A DNA stretch of 64,000 nt from an uncultured Desulfobulbaceae bacterium. GTDB lineage: Bacteria; Desulfobacterota; Desulfobulbia; Desulfobulbales; BM004. The stretch spans positions 36,696 through 100,695 of the forward strand of contig CAMYKS010000007.1 in the NCBI GenBank assembly GCA_947259115.1, read 5' to 3'. The notes beneath the pieces were generated by a model. The model saw only the letters and a list, made by a program, of their open reading frames with translations. It was not told the DNA's origin and did no database searches. Shown here piece by piece: positions 54,592 through 63,485 of this stretch (the first letter of the stretch is position 1; every line of letters begins with the position of its first letter). The position numbers were made by a program, and so were the translations under genes.

Positions 54592-57500
54592 CTAGACCCC
54601 TGCACTGCCGTTCACCTCCAACTCCTTAAAACCAAACAGTTTACGAGCATCCTCCAGAATCATATACAGGGTGGGAATGAGCAGCAAAGTGATACCGGTG
54701 GCAAACATTATACCGAAACCAAGGCTGATGGCCATGGGGATCAGGAACTGGGCCTGGACGCTTGTTTCCAGGATCATCGGCATCAAGCCGCAAAAAGTGG
54801 TGAGCGAGGTCAAGAGGATCGGCCTGAAGCGACGCATGCCGCCATCCATGACCGCCTGAAATAATTCTTGCCCCCTCCTCCTGTTCCGGTTTACCTGGTC
54901 TATCAGCAGCAGTGAATCGTTTACCACCACTCCGGACAGGGCGACAATCCCGAAGATGCTCAATATACTCAGATTGAACCCCATGATAAGGTGGCCTATA
55001 ACAGCACCGACCATGCCGAAGGGAATGGCAGCCATTATGATAAAAGGCTGGGTATAGCTTCTAAATGGAATTGCCAGGAGGGCATAGATGACAAATAGCG
55101 CCAAGATGAATCCCTTGCCCATACTGACCAGGGAATCCCGCCGCTCCTTTTCCTGGCCTTCCATGTCATAGGTCAAGCCCGGATAATCCATTGCAAGTTC
55201 AGCCAGAACCGTCTGTTTCAGATCAGTGATTATCTCATCGGCATTTGCCTTGGTATTATCAACACTGGCAGTGACATTGATGACACGTTTGCGGTCTGCC
55301 CGGTTGATGACACTGTAGCCGCGTCCTTCGAAAATAGTTGCCGCCTGCTGCAGTGGTATATCCCCGCCATCGGGAGTGCGCAGACGCATATTTTCAAAAT
55401 CCCAGAGATTCCGGCGCTTCTCTTCAGGATAGCGGACCATGACTTTAACCTCGTTTCTGCCGCGCTGCAGGCGCAGGGCTTCGGCACCGTAGAATGCGCC
55501 CCGTATCTGCCTCCCCAGGTTGTCTTCCGTAAGGCCCAATGTTCTGGCAGCCGGTTTCAGCTTGACCTTGAGTTCCTTTTTACCTTCCGGATAGGAGTCC
55601 TTGATGTCAAGCACTCCCGGGTACTGGGCCAGGGCCTCCTTTAAGCGCTGTGTGGCCTGCTCCAGCGTGTTGAAATCATTATGGGCAAACCGTACGTCTA
55701 TATCATCGCCAACGCGCATGAGATTGGAGGTAAATGTCAGGGAATCGATGCCGCTGATCTCGCCCACTTCCCGGCGCCACCGCTTTGCTATATCTGTTGC
55801 AGGATACTTTCTTTCTTCGCTGGGAGTTAACAGCAGGGCGATATTTACCAGATGCGCCCCTGAACTTGAAGCGCCTCCGGCCGGCCCCCCCTGGGCGATT
55901 GTGCCGCCAACCACTGAATACAGCTGCCGCAGGCTTGATTCCTCCGCCCCCCTGTCCCGGTCATACTCCTTGACAACATGTGTGGCCTTTTCAACCAGAA
56001 AATTGTGTACAGCAGCTGTCTCATCAACCAGTGTACCGCGGGGCATTTCCAGTGAGACCCTGATCAAATCTCCCTCAACGGCCGGCATGAATTGGAATTT
56101 GACTATACCTCCCTTGGTAATGCCGACAGCCAAGAAAAGCAGGGCAATGGCTGCAGCAAGCGACACATAGCGGTACTCCAGGCAGAGCTTAAGAAAACGC
56201 TGGTACGGTCCTTTAACAAAACGGGCCAGACCTCCCACAGTATATTTGCGTATTTGTGCAGCCGCAGAAGGCCTGGTCATTTTCTGCAGTTTCCTGCCAC
56301 CGAGACTGAGGTGGGCCGGCAGCACAAATAATGATTCGATCAGGGAGACCATGAGGATTGATATGACCACGAACGGGATCACCTTGATAAACTTGCCCAT
56401 AATTCCTTCCACAAAGATGAGCGGCATAAATGCTGCAACGGAGGTGAGAATGGAGAAGGTCACCGGCAATGCCACTTCCTGGGCACCGTCAACTGCCGCC
56501 TGTGCATAAGTTTTGCCCTTCTGGCGGTGTTCAAAAATATTTTCACCGACTACGATTGCATCGTCCACCACGATACCCAGGGCCATGATAAAGGCAAAGA
56601 GGGAAATCATGTTAATGGACACATCAAAGGCCGGCATGAAAAGCAGCGCCCCGAAGAAGGATATGGGAATGCCGAGCATAACCCACAGGGCAAGCCGGAT
56701 CTGCAGAAACATGCTGAGAATAATGAGAACCATGATGAGCCCGAGAACGGCATTTTTCAAGAGCAGTTTCAGGCGGCTGTCAAAGAGCTCCGACGTGTCG
56801 TTCCAGACGTCCACCTGGATTGATTCAGGCAGCATCTCTCTCTTTTTGAGCATATACTCATAGACCACATCAGATATTACCGTCGGCTTTTCCTGGCCTA
56901 CCCTGAAAACAGAAACCATTGCCGCCGGCATACCATTGAAACGGGCGAATTGATCCGTTTCTTCGAAGCTGTCGCGTACCGTGGCAATTTCGCTCAGCTT
57001 CACTTCGCTGCCGTCTGCATTTACCAAAATGACAATATCAGCGTACTCAGTCCCCTTATAGCGCCGCTCCTTTGTACGGAGCAGGATCTCACCTCCCTCC
57101 GCCTTGACCGAACCGCCCGGCAGATCAAGGGAAGCCTGCCGGACGCGCATGGCCACCTGGTTCAGGGTCAGGTTGTAGCGCTGCAGATTTTCCTCTGATA
57201 TCTCAATTGATATTTCATAGGGCCGCACGCCTCCCAGCTCAGCCTGGGTGATTTGGTCCATGGCCAGCAGTTCATCACGCATGGCCTCGGCCTGCTGTCG
57301 CAGGGATCGTTCGGAAACATTGCCGTATACAACCAGCGAGGCAACTTCACGCCGGGTTAAAACCTTATTGATCACAGGCTTCTCGGATTCTTCCGGAAAA
57401 GTGATGATCCGGTCCACTTCACTTTTGATTTCCTGCAGGATGATATTAGCATCTTCTCCATCCCTGATGACTGCGGTCACGGTCCCATATCCCTCAGACG

Positions 57501-57753
57501 CTGCCGAGGTAATTTCCTTGATACCGTCTATACCGCTGATATTCTCCTCAATCTTTAGGATGATGCCCTCTTCGACCTCCTCAGGGCCGGCACCGGGGTA
57601 GGCGACTGAGACCTGGATCCTGTCCAGATTGACCTCGGGAAACACCTCCTGTTTGACGGTGTATCCAAGTGCCAGACCCCCGACTATGAAAACCATCATC
57701 AGCAGGTTGGCGGCCACATGGTTCTGGGCCATCCATTTGATAGACTGCCTCAT
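54592..57753 (-). CDS. RND-family efflux transporter, inner-membrane pump
   Basis: 1053 residues, AcrB/HAE-like. Start MRQSIKWMAQNHVAANLLMM; two hydrophobic halves with twelve helices and two large periplasmic loops. Proton-relay Asp pair in MALGIVVDDAIVVGENIFEH; VALSGVVVNDSLLLIDQVN in helix 10. The loop starting GYTVKQEVFPEVNLDRIQVS, followed by the signature AYPGAGPEEVEEGI, is typical of the family's porter domain. Uses the proton gradient to expel drugs or lipids. Overlaps the adaptor gene by 4 nt. Confidence 0.94.
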   Translation of the reverse strand: MRQSIKWMAQNHVAANLLMMVFIVGGLALGYTVKQEVFPEVNLDRIQVSVAYPGAGPEEVEEGIILKIEENISGIDGIKEITSAASEGYGTVTAVIRDGEDANIILQEIKSEVDRIITFPEESEKPVINKVLTRREVASLVVYGNVSERSLRQQAEAMRDELLAMDQITQAELGGVRPYEISIEISEENLQRYNLTLNQVAMRVRQASLDLPGGSVKAEGGEILLRTKERRYKGTEYADIVILVNADGSEVKLSEIATVRDSFEETDQFARFNGMPAAMVSVFRVGQEKPTVISDVVYEYMLKKREMLPESIQVDVWNDTSELFDSRLKLLLKNAVLGLIMVLIILSMFLQIRLALWVMLGIPISFFGALLFMPAFDVSINMISLFAFIMALGIVVDDAIVVGENIFEHRQKGKTYAQAAVDGAQEVALPVTFSILTSVAAFMPLIFVEGIMGKFIKVIPFVVISILMVSLIESLFVLPAHLSLGGRKLQKMTRPSAAAQIRKYTVGGLARFVKGPYQRFLKLCLEYRYVSLAAAIALLFLAVGITKGGIVKFQFMPAVEGDLIRVSLEMPRGTLVDETAAVHNFLVEKATHVVKEYDRDRGAEESSLRQLYSVVGGTIAQGGPAGGASSSGAHLVNIALLLTPSEERKYPATDIAKRWRREVGEISGIDSLTFTSNLMRVGDDIDVRFAHNDFNTLEQATQRLKEALAQYPGVLDIKDSYPEGKKELKVKLKPAARTLGLTEDNLGRQIRGAFYGAEALRLQRGRNEVKVMVRYPEEKRRNLWDFENMRLRTPDGGDIPLQQAATIFEGRGYSVINRADRKRVINVTASVDNTKANADEIITDLKQTVLAELAMDYPGLTYDMEGQEKERRDSLVSMGKGFILALFVIYALLAIPFRSYTQPFIIMAAIPFGMVGAVIGHLIMGFNLSILSIFGIVALSGVVVNDSLLLIDQVNRNRRRGQELFQAVMDGGMRRFRPILLTSLTTFCGLMPMILETSVQAQFLIPMAISLGFGIMFATGITLLLIPTLYMILEDARKLFGFKELEVNGSAGV

Positions 57754-58937
57754 CGGGGCTCTCCATCACCAGCAGGGCGAAGCTTCATGCCGTCCACAAC
57801 GCCTGACAGTGTTGTCAGAATGATCCGGGCGCCATCTTCAAGACTGCCGCTGATCAATACAGTATCTTTTTGCAGACGAATTATCTCAACGGGAACTATC
57901 TTTAATTTCTGCTCACTGTCCATGGTCCACACCGTGGAGTTTTCCCGCAATGCCCTCCGGGGTATCTGCACCACATCCGGTAGAGTTTCACCCTGGAAAA
58001 CAACCTCGACAAACGTACCCAGCTCAAGGTTTAACTTCTGTGTATTGTATTCTGCCTGCAACCTGTAAGGATCTTCAACCCTGACGGCCAGCTGGGCCAT
58101 GCGGCTTTTCATATCAACCGCGCCCAGCGACCGTACCAGTTGTCCCTGCCATTGGTAAAGGTTGGAGCCCACCTCAAGGCGGACCGTTGCCGGCGAGCCC
58201 TTTGTAGAATCATTCTGCCTGGGTATATTCAACCATCTCAGATCATCAAGGGGCAGGGGAACAACAATTTCAGCACCATCCACACTTGCAATAACAGCCA
58301 CACTGTTACCTGCTCTCACATATTTGCCTAAGCCAACCTCTTCAGAACGCACCAGGCAATTAAAGGGTGCTGTAATCCTCGTGCGCTGCAAATCAAGTTT
58401 GGCCTGTTTGAGAGAGGCTACGGCGGCATCGCGGCTTGCCTTGGCATCCTCGTATTGGGGCTCATAGACAATAAGCGGATTGGGCTCCTTTTCATCTTTC
58501 AGTTTCAAGCGTTCCCATTCCTGACGGGCTACTGTGGCCTTGCTCTCGATTATGATGATCTCATTCTCCGCCCGTATAAGAACAGCCTTGGCCCGCTCAA
58601 CAGCCAGTTCATAGTCAATTGACTCCACTGCAAAAAGCAGGTCTCCCTGGCGGAAAAAAGCTCCTGTAGTGAATCCTGGCGCCACCTCGTTTATGACTCC
58701 GTTTACCTGCAGGGTGATGGTCACTTCCTGTTCAGGCTGCACCGTTCCGGTACCAAAGATCTGTACCTGCCTCTCCTGTTTTTCAGCCTTGATTACCTGC
58801 ACCAGGGCTCCCGGATTCACCCGGGCCTGCCTTTGCGGTGCAGGCCGACTGAGTATTAATATTCGCATGGCAAAAATACCGGCTGCCAAAACCAGTATCG
58901 GCAGGATTATTTTTATTGCTTTCTGTTTTGCCCCCAT
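57750..58937 (-). CDS. RND efflux periplasmic adaptor (membrane fusion protein)
   Basis: 395 residues from the ATG at 58937 (AGGAAAATTCT upstream). Membrane anchor IILPILVLAAGIFAMRILIL, lipoyl-like half-motifs around VQIFGTGTVQPEQEVTITLQ and RITAPFNCLVRSEEVGLGKY, a helical hairpin between (KAKLDLQRT type), and beta-barrel part VRLEVGSNLYQWQGQLV. It bridges the RND pump and the outer-membrane factor. Confidence 0.92.
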   Translation of the reverse strand: MGAKQKAIKIILPILVLAAGIFAMRILILSRPAPQRQARVNPGALVQVIKAEKQERQVQIFGTGTVQPEQEVTITLQVNGVINEVAPGFTTGAFFRQGDLLFAVESIDYELAVERAKAVLIRAENEIIIIESKATVARQEWERLKLKDEKEPNPLIVYEPQYEDAKASRDAAVASLKQAKLDLQRTRITAPFNCLVRSEEVGLGKYVRAGNSVAVIASVDGAEIVVPLPLDDLRWLNIPRQNDSTKGSPATVRLEVGSNLYQWQGQLVRSLGAVDMKSRMAQLAVRVEDPYRLQAEYNTQKLNLELGTFVEVVFQGETLPDVVQIPRRALRENSTVWTMDSEQKLKIVPVEIIRLQKDTVLISGSLEDGARIILTTLSGVVDGMKLRPAGDGEPR

Positions 58938-58996
58938 AGAATTTTCCTTTTTTATTCCACAGCCTTTCGGGCCCGGGAAATCATATTTATGCACCT

Positions 58997-59021
58997 GGGG
59001 ACAGATTTCAAATCTGTCCCC
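58997..59021. repeat. Perfect 25-bp palindrome between adaptor and OMF genes
   Basis: GGGGACAGATTT-C-AAATCTGTCCCC, 12-bp arms. The same sequence sits inside mshM at 10491. Confidence 0.9.
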
Positions 59022-59053
59022 TTTCTTAGTTATTTAACACCACTCTCAGACGA

Positions 59054-60448
59054 CTAATGCCTGGAAATATATTCTTCCATCCAGTCTCCGCCAAGGGCCC
59101 TGACCAGGCTTATCCTGTCTGAAACAAGCTGGCGGTGGGCCGAAATTACCTGGATCTGCACATCGAAATACTGCCGTTCGGCAATAAGTACCGGCAGGTA
59201 GTCGTTTATGCCGAAGAAGTATCCGTCGCGGGCTACCCGCACATTGGCGTTTGAAACAGACTCCTGTTCTTTAAGAAGATTCAAGCGTTCTTCCGTTGTC
59301 CTGTTGTCTGAAAGCCCATCCTCCACCTCCTGAAAAGCCTTGAGGACCGTCTGACGGTAATTTGCCACAACCTCGCGCAGGGCGGCACGGTTACGGTCTT
59401 CCTCCGCCTTGCGGCGTCCGCCGTCAAATAATGGCTGGCCACCACTTGCCAGAAGATTCCAGAAGGCGCCACTGGTTGTTGAGCCGAAATCCAGCCAGGA
59501 CACACCGTAGGAAGCGGCAAGGTTCAAAGCAGGGAATCTGTCGGCTATTGCTGCTGCCACTCTGGCATCCTGGGCCTTTACCCCCATAAATGCCGCTTCG
59601 ATGTCAGGCCTTCTCTGCAGGAGACCGGCAGGCATTCCCACATTAAATATGGTTCCCATTTCCGGCAACGACACCAGGTTCCCGGCAATGTTTTCTGCGG
59701 GCAAACGGCCGAGTAAGACAGCCATGGCATGTTCCGTCCTGGCAAGAATAGCTTCAAATATCGGCCGCCTCTGTTTGGCAACCGCCAGTTCCTGCCTGGC
59801 CTGATAAACGGCCAGGGCTTCTGTCTGACCCAGTTGATAACGGAACTCGACGCGTTCAACCGTGTCTTTATAGGAAGCGATGATTTCATCCAACAGTTGC
59901 AGCTGCGCCCGCTGCTCCACGGCAACAAAATAGAGATCCGCCATCCCGGCAGTTAAACTGATGTATAATGATTTTATGTTCTCCCTTGCAGAAAGGGCAT
60001 CAAGCAGGGCAGCTTCACTGCGATTCTTGAGCTTCTGCCAGAGGTCCACTTCGTAGCCGGCAGTGACGGAAAGACGATACGCGGTCCCTACCGTGTTGCC
60101 AAAAGTAGTGTACTGCTTATCACGGCTTGCAGTACCGCCGAGATTGAGAAAGGGTTTACGCTGTGAATCAACCGCCCGGTAAACTGCTTCAACCTGTTCG
60201 AGACGGGCATATGCCTTTTCCAGATCAAGATTATTGACCAGCGCTTCATCCATTAAACTATTGAGCACCGGGTCCTCAAACTGTTCCCACCATCTGCCGC
60301 CAATCTGCTTTACCACTGTTTCCTTTCCTACTTCAAGGTATGCTTCAGGGACGGGTCCGGGTTCGATGGATATGGGCTCGTGTACGCTGCAGCCGCTAAG
60401 CGCGGCCAACAACGCTGTCACCATTATCATATGTGATATCTTATTCAT
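59054..60448 (-). CDS. RND efflux outer-membrane factor (TolC-like lipoprotein)
   Basis: 464 residues from the ATG at 60448 (MNKISHMIMVTALLAALSGC), a lipoprotein signal. Repeat structure of the OEP/NodT family: WWEQFEDPVLNSLMDEALVN, NNLDLEKAYARLEQVEAVYR, LLQRRPDIEAAFMGVKAQDA, SWLDFGSTTSGAFWNLLASG, then LGQTEALAVYQARQELAVAK. It forms the trimeric channel in the outer membrane. First of the pump genes after tetR; overlaps the tetR stop within 10 nt. Confidence 0.9.
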   Translation of the reverse strand: MNKISHMIMVTALLAALSGCSVHEPISIEPGPVPEAYLEVGKETVVKQIGGRWWEQFEDPVLNSLMDEALVNNLDLEKAYARLEQVEAVYRAVDSQRKPFLNLGGTASRDKQYTTFGNTVGTAYRLSVTAGYEVDLWQKLKNRSEAALLDALSARENIKSLYISLTAGMADLYFVAVEQRAQLQLLDEIIASYKDTVERVEFRYQLGQTEALAVYQARQELAVAKQRRPIFEAILARTEHAMAVLLGRLPAENIAGNLVSLPEMGTIFNVGMPAGLLQRRPDIEAAFMGVKAQDARVAAAIADRFPALNLAASYGVSWLDFGSTTSGAFWNLLASGGQPLFDGGRRKAEEDRNRAALREVVANYRQTVLKAFQEVEDGLSDNRTTEERLNLLKEQESVSNANVRVARDGYFFGINDYLPVLIAERQYFDVQIQVISAHRQLVSDRISLVRALGGDWMEEYISRH

Positions 60449-61079
60449 AAGGAGCTTCCATGCCGTTTTCGACAAACACGACAAACTGTTCCACAAGGGT
60501 ATTGGAATCAACTTTGAAACTTAATCCATCAGGGATCAACTGGCACATTTGGCTTATATTCATCGAATGTGCCATGGCCCCAAGCATGAAATTGAGACGC
60601 AGGTAAACAACATTCCTGGGCAGCGAGGGCAATGCCTCGCAGAGAAGTTCAAAAAGGGGCTGAAATACCGGCTCCACCATTTTCATAAATACTTTCCGTA
60701 CGGTATCTCTCGGATCTGAAAATGCCCGGCCAATCAGGGAAATAAAATCCTGCGCACCTCTTGCCGATTTTCTGAATGCAAAAGTCGGTTCAAGAAAGGC
60801 AAGGAGAATTTCCCTGATATCCGGGGGGCAGTCCTCAGCACGAGCGATATTTTTTATTTTCTGCAGCCTTTCAATCCGTATGGCGTTTAAGGGCAGTATC
60901 CGGCGTGCAATGACAGCTTTTATCAACTCTTCCTTGGAACCAAAATGGTAATTGACAGACGCCAGATTCACCTCTGCCTCCCGCGTCAGCATACGCAGGG
61001 AAGTTGCGTCAAACCCCTGGCGGGCAAAAAGTTTTTCAGCTGCATCCAGAATACGTGTCTTGGTGTCAGTATGCCCCAT
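60441..61079 (-). CDS. TetR-family repressor of the RND pump
   Basis: 212 residues. HTH: TRILDAAEKLFARQGFDATS, LRMLTREAEVNLASVNYHFG, SKEELIKAVI. The C-terminal ligand domain matches AcrR/UidR-type (FLEPTFAFRKSARGAQDFIS, FMKMVEPVFQPLFELLCEAL). It should repress the operon tetR-OMF-MFP-RND from the operator upstream. Confidence 0.9.
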   Translation of the reverse strand: MGHTDTKTRILDAAEKLFARQGFDATSLRMLTREAEVNLASVNYHFGSKEELIKAVIARRILPLNAIRIERLQKIKNIARAEDCPPDIREILLAFLEPTFAFRKSARGAQDFISLIGRAFSDPRDTVRKVFMKMVEPVFQPLFELLCEALPSLPRNVVYLRLNFMLGAMAHSMNISQMCQLIPDGLSFKVDSNTLVEQFVVFVENGMEAPYE

Positions 61080-61136
61080 AACTCACCCTGTCATTCTCAA
61101 AAAAAAAGATACCCACCTAATTATTTCATACGTTCG

Positions 61137-61157
61137 ATTTAAACAACTGTTTTAAAT
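61137..61157. promoter_or_regulatory. Operator-like palindrome upstream of tetR
   Basis: ATTTAAA-CAACTGT-TTTAAAT, perfect 7-bp arms with a 7-nt spacer, 58 bp before the tetR start. Likely the autorepression site. Confidence 0.5.
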
Positions 61158-61583
61158 GTGTCAATATTTATTATTGAAAAACTCCCATTTCTATCCCATA
61201 CAGAGTACATGAATGATGATATAAATTGATATCTTTATTCAGTTTGATAACGTTAAGGGATGGATAAAACCAGGGGGTGAATACGACCTCCTTCTAGACA
61301 ATTTAGCTGATGAAAGCCCCATTTTGGCCATTATAAGCCAGATAGAACAAAGGCCAGGCGTGAGATCAATATTTCTCGGCCTGACCTTTTATTTCCGACT
61401 TGAAAATTTACCTGGACTCCTTGACTGTCAGGTAAAGATAGCCAGCATACACCTAACAAGCTACTACAAGGAGGCATGATCATCTATGTTGGCAAGATAA
61501 GTTGACCTCGACTATTAAAATTTTTCTTCTTTATTACTCCCAATTATAATGTGTTACATATTTGCAAATATTACGGAAATATA
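61158..61583. other. Gap with a hairpin terminator and direct-repeat copy
   Basis: No gene is certain. A 10-bp hairpin AAGGCCAGGC / GCCTGACCTT followed by TTTATTT (61350-61396) looks like a terminator. The frame from 61233 to 61479 is open without an ATG and reads FIQFDNVKGWIKPGGEY..., too doubtful to call. The first copy of the 63-bp direct repeat is at 61435-61497. Confidence 0.5.
61435..61497 (+). repeat. 63-bp direct repeat, copy A
   Basis: From AAGATAGCCAGCATACACCT to GGCAAGA. 62 of 63 bases equal copy B at 63316-63378. Contains AAGGAGG followed by ATGATCATCTATG. Confidence 0.92.
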
Positions 61584-61613
61584 TTGACATAGGCATTAAT
61601 ACTGATGTTATAT
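61584..61613 (+). promoter_or_regulatory. Promoter of the riboswitch transcript
   Basis: TTGACA at 61584-61589 and TTATAT/TATATT at 61608-61614, spaced 18-19 bp. A good sigma-70-like pair directly before the aptamer. Confidence 0.6.
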
Positions 61614-61632
61614 TGACAGTAATTTTTATCTG

Positions 61633-61701
61633 GATAAAGCCAAACCTGTTGTAAGACAGGGACGGAAAACTACGGGTCTTGCTCAAGATAGCCGGGTTGC
61701 C
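61633..61701 (+). ncRNA. c-di-GMP-I (GEMM) riboswitch aptamer
   Basis: AAAGCCAAACC, P2 stem CCTGTT / GACAGG with a GTAA (GNRA) tetraloop, then GGGACGGAAAAC, P3 around GGTCTT / AAGAT, and TAGCCGGGTTGCC as tetraloop receptor side. The order and core bases follow the GEMM-I consensus. The base aligned to the ligand-contact position 20 is G, which favours c-di-GMP over cGAMP. The 3' part overlaps the terminator stem below. Confidence 0.87.
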
Positions 61702-61727
61702 TTGTAAGAAGGCAATCCGGTTTTTTA
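61692..61727 (+). terminator. Riboswitch expression platform (intrinsic terminator)
   Basis: CCGGGTTGCCTT pairs with AAGGCAATCCGG (loop GTAAG, one GU pair), followed by TTTTTT. The 5' arm is also part of the aptamer, so ligand binding should disrupt the terminator: an ON switch is predicted. Confidence 0.85.
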
Positions 61728-61778
61728 TTTTTTCGGGATTTGTTTGTTAACTCAACGAATAATTGGAGGAGCAAAATT

Positions 61779-63182
61779 ATGAAAACTATGTGCATGAGAT
61801 ATTTGCTGATTTTTTTCTTCATCCTTTCTTTATGTGCTGCATGTGGCGGCGGGGGTGGGGGCGATGGAGGAGGTCCTGCCCCGGCAAGTGTTAAAAGCGG
61901 CATATTCGTTGACAGTGCTGTGGACGGCCTCTATTACGAGACAGTTACCCAATCAGGCTACACCGATAATGGCACATTTAAGTATATGGCCGGAGAATCT
62001 GTAGCCTTTTATATCGGCAACCTCTTAATCGGGCAAGGACAGGCAAAATCAAAAATGTCACCTATTGACCTCGTGGATGGTGCCGATGACGAATCTAACC
62101 CGACAGTTATAAATATTTGCAGGTTGCTGCAGTCCCTTGATTACGATGGCAACCCGGATAACGGCATAGTCATTACTAAAGAAGTTGAAGACCAGGTGGA
62201 TAATTACCTGCTTAATTTTGTTGACAGCATAAGTAATTTTGAAAACTCCAGTGCTATTAAAGACCTGTTCAATTCGCTCAACGATCTAGACCTCTTTGAA
62301 GAAGGTATAACTGGTTCCCTGGTGTCTGCAGTCCAGGCCCAGGCTCATCTGGATGCTTCCTTAAATGACCTGCCGGACGGATCTGTAAAAACAGCGATAG
62401 GAACGTACACATATAATTCCAATAGCAGCATACTTACAATTCACTATACAGATTCAACTTTTACGGGCTGCGGTCCCAGCTTAAGTCGGTCGGATGAATT
62501 TGAAGTATTGTCCTTAACCTCTACACAGATGGTTTTTGCTGAAGATGACGGCCCCATGGTCTGGACTAGGAATTCCGGAACCGGAACCGATCTGGTTGGT
62601 AACTGGATCTTTTATGATTCTGATAACGGCAATACTTATACAGTGGATATTGGTGATGACGGCTCAGTTATAGTTACCGGCTATATTGTCTTTTGCGATG
62701 ATGGTGGATCTGTTGGAGGCACTTTCACTTTACCTCATAAAACTATAACTATTGACGGAAATTACGGTGATTGGGATTCTGGTGACCGCGTCTACCTGGA
62801 TGAAGGAGGTGCTGATTGTGATAATGTACCTGGGTTGGACCTAAGGGAAGTATACCTCGCCCAAGATACTACCTTTATTTATTTCCGTTATGTACTTAAT
62901 GGGCCTTTGAATGAAACTTTTGGTTACAAGTTCGGCGAAGCTTTTCGTCACCTTTTTGTGAACTCCAAATCAGAAATTTTCTACGCCAGTGCTTATTATA
63001 ACGGAGTAAACCTGCCCAGTTCTTTTGTTCATGTGGATGGCAACCAGTTTGAAGCTAAGTTCTACAAGTCAGATGTTAAAGATTATTGGATTGGTGAACA
63101 ATTGGATGCCTGGTTAGACCAGGGAGTTGCGACAATCTGCCGTGATATTATACATCTACCGGACCTGATAATTGATTGGTGA
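61779..63182 (+). CDS. Secreted lipoprotein under c-di-GMP riboswitch control
   Basis: 467 residues from the ATG at 61779 (GGAGGA 8 nt upstream). Lipobox LSLCAAC followed by GGGGGG, a flexible Gly linker. Residues ~25-75: SGIFVDSAVDGLYYET, then GYTDNGTFKYMAGESVAFYI and GNLLIGQGQAKSKMSPIDLV, a motif found at the N-terminus of many surface lipoproteins. The middle holds Asn/Asp-rich segments (DYDGNPDNGIVITKEVEDQV) and the C-terminus a beta-rich domain (TIDGNYGDWDSGDRVYLDEG). Likely adhesive or matrix protein made at high c-di-GMP (inference). Confidence 0.8.
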   Translation: MKTMCMRYLLIFFFILSLCAACGGGGGGDGGGPAPASVKSGIFVDSAVDGLYYETVTQSGYTDNGTFKYMAGESVAFYIGNLLIGQGQAKSKMSPIDLVDGADDESNPTVINICRLLQSLDYDGNPDNGIVITKEVEDQVDNYLLNFVDSISNFENSSAIKDLFNSLNDLDLFEEGITGSLVSAVQAQAHLDASLNDLPDGSVKTAIGTYTYNSNSSILTIHYTDSTFTGCGPSLSRSDEFEVLSLTSTQMVFAEDDGPMVWTRNSGTGTDLVGNWIFYDSDNGNTYTVDIGDDGSVIVTGYIVFCDDGGSVGGTFTLPHKTITIDGNYGDWDSGDRVYLDEGGADCDNVPGLDLREVYLAQDTTFIYFRYVLNGPLNETFGYKFGEAFRHLFVNSKSEIFYASAYYNGVNLPSSFVHVDGNQFEAKFYKSDVKDYWIGEQLDAWLDQGVATICRDIIHLPDLIIDW

Positions 63183-63224
63183 TAAGTTGTATAGTTAGGT
63201 ATTTTATTAATAAATTACAGTAAA

Positions 63225-63257
63225 AAGGTAGGGTCAGAAACGGCCCTGCCTTTTTTA
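63225..63257 (+). terminator. Intrinsic terminator of the lipoprotein gene
   Basis: AAGGTAGGGTC pairs with GGCCCTGCCTT (two GU pairs), loop AGAAAC, then TTTTATT. Confidence 0.88.
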
Positions 63258-63315
63258 TTCCGCCAGTTACAGTGTCTGCTATGAAGGTTGGGTTTCAACA
63301 AACAACGAGTCGTTT

Positions 63316-63378
63316 AAGATAGCCAGCATACACCTGACAAGCTACTACAAGGAGGCATGATCATCTATGTTGGCAAGA
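63316..63378 (+). repeat. 63-bp direct repeat, copy B
   Basis: Same as copy A at 61435 except for CTA to CTG (in the frame that reads KIASIHLTSYYKEA-stop). The two copies flank the riboswitch-lipoprotein unit. The rest of 63258-63485 shows nothing else recognisable. Confidence 0.92.
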
Positions 63379-63485
63379 CACCTTGACTTTAGATAAACAT
63401 TTGAGTTTATATTTAAATTTATAAACGTCTATTGATCAGGAAAGCAAATACATGCATGGTGAAGATTGAGTGAAAAGCGCTTATC

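Noticed and set aside
61233..61479. Open frame FIQFDNVKGWIKPGGEY... upstream of the riboswitch
   Set aside because: Open for 80 codons without an ATG or GTG start or ribosome binding site, and crossed by a hairpin terminator.
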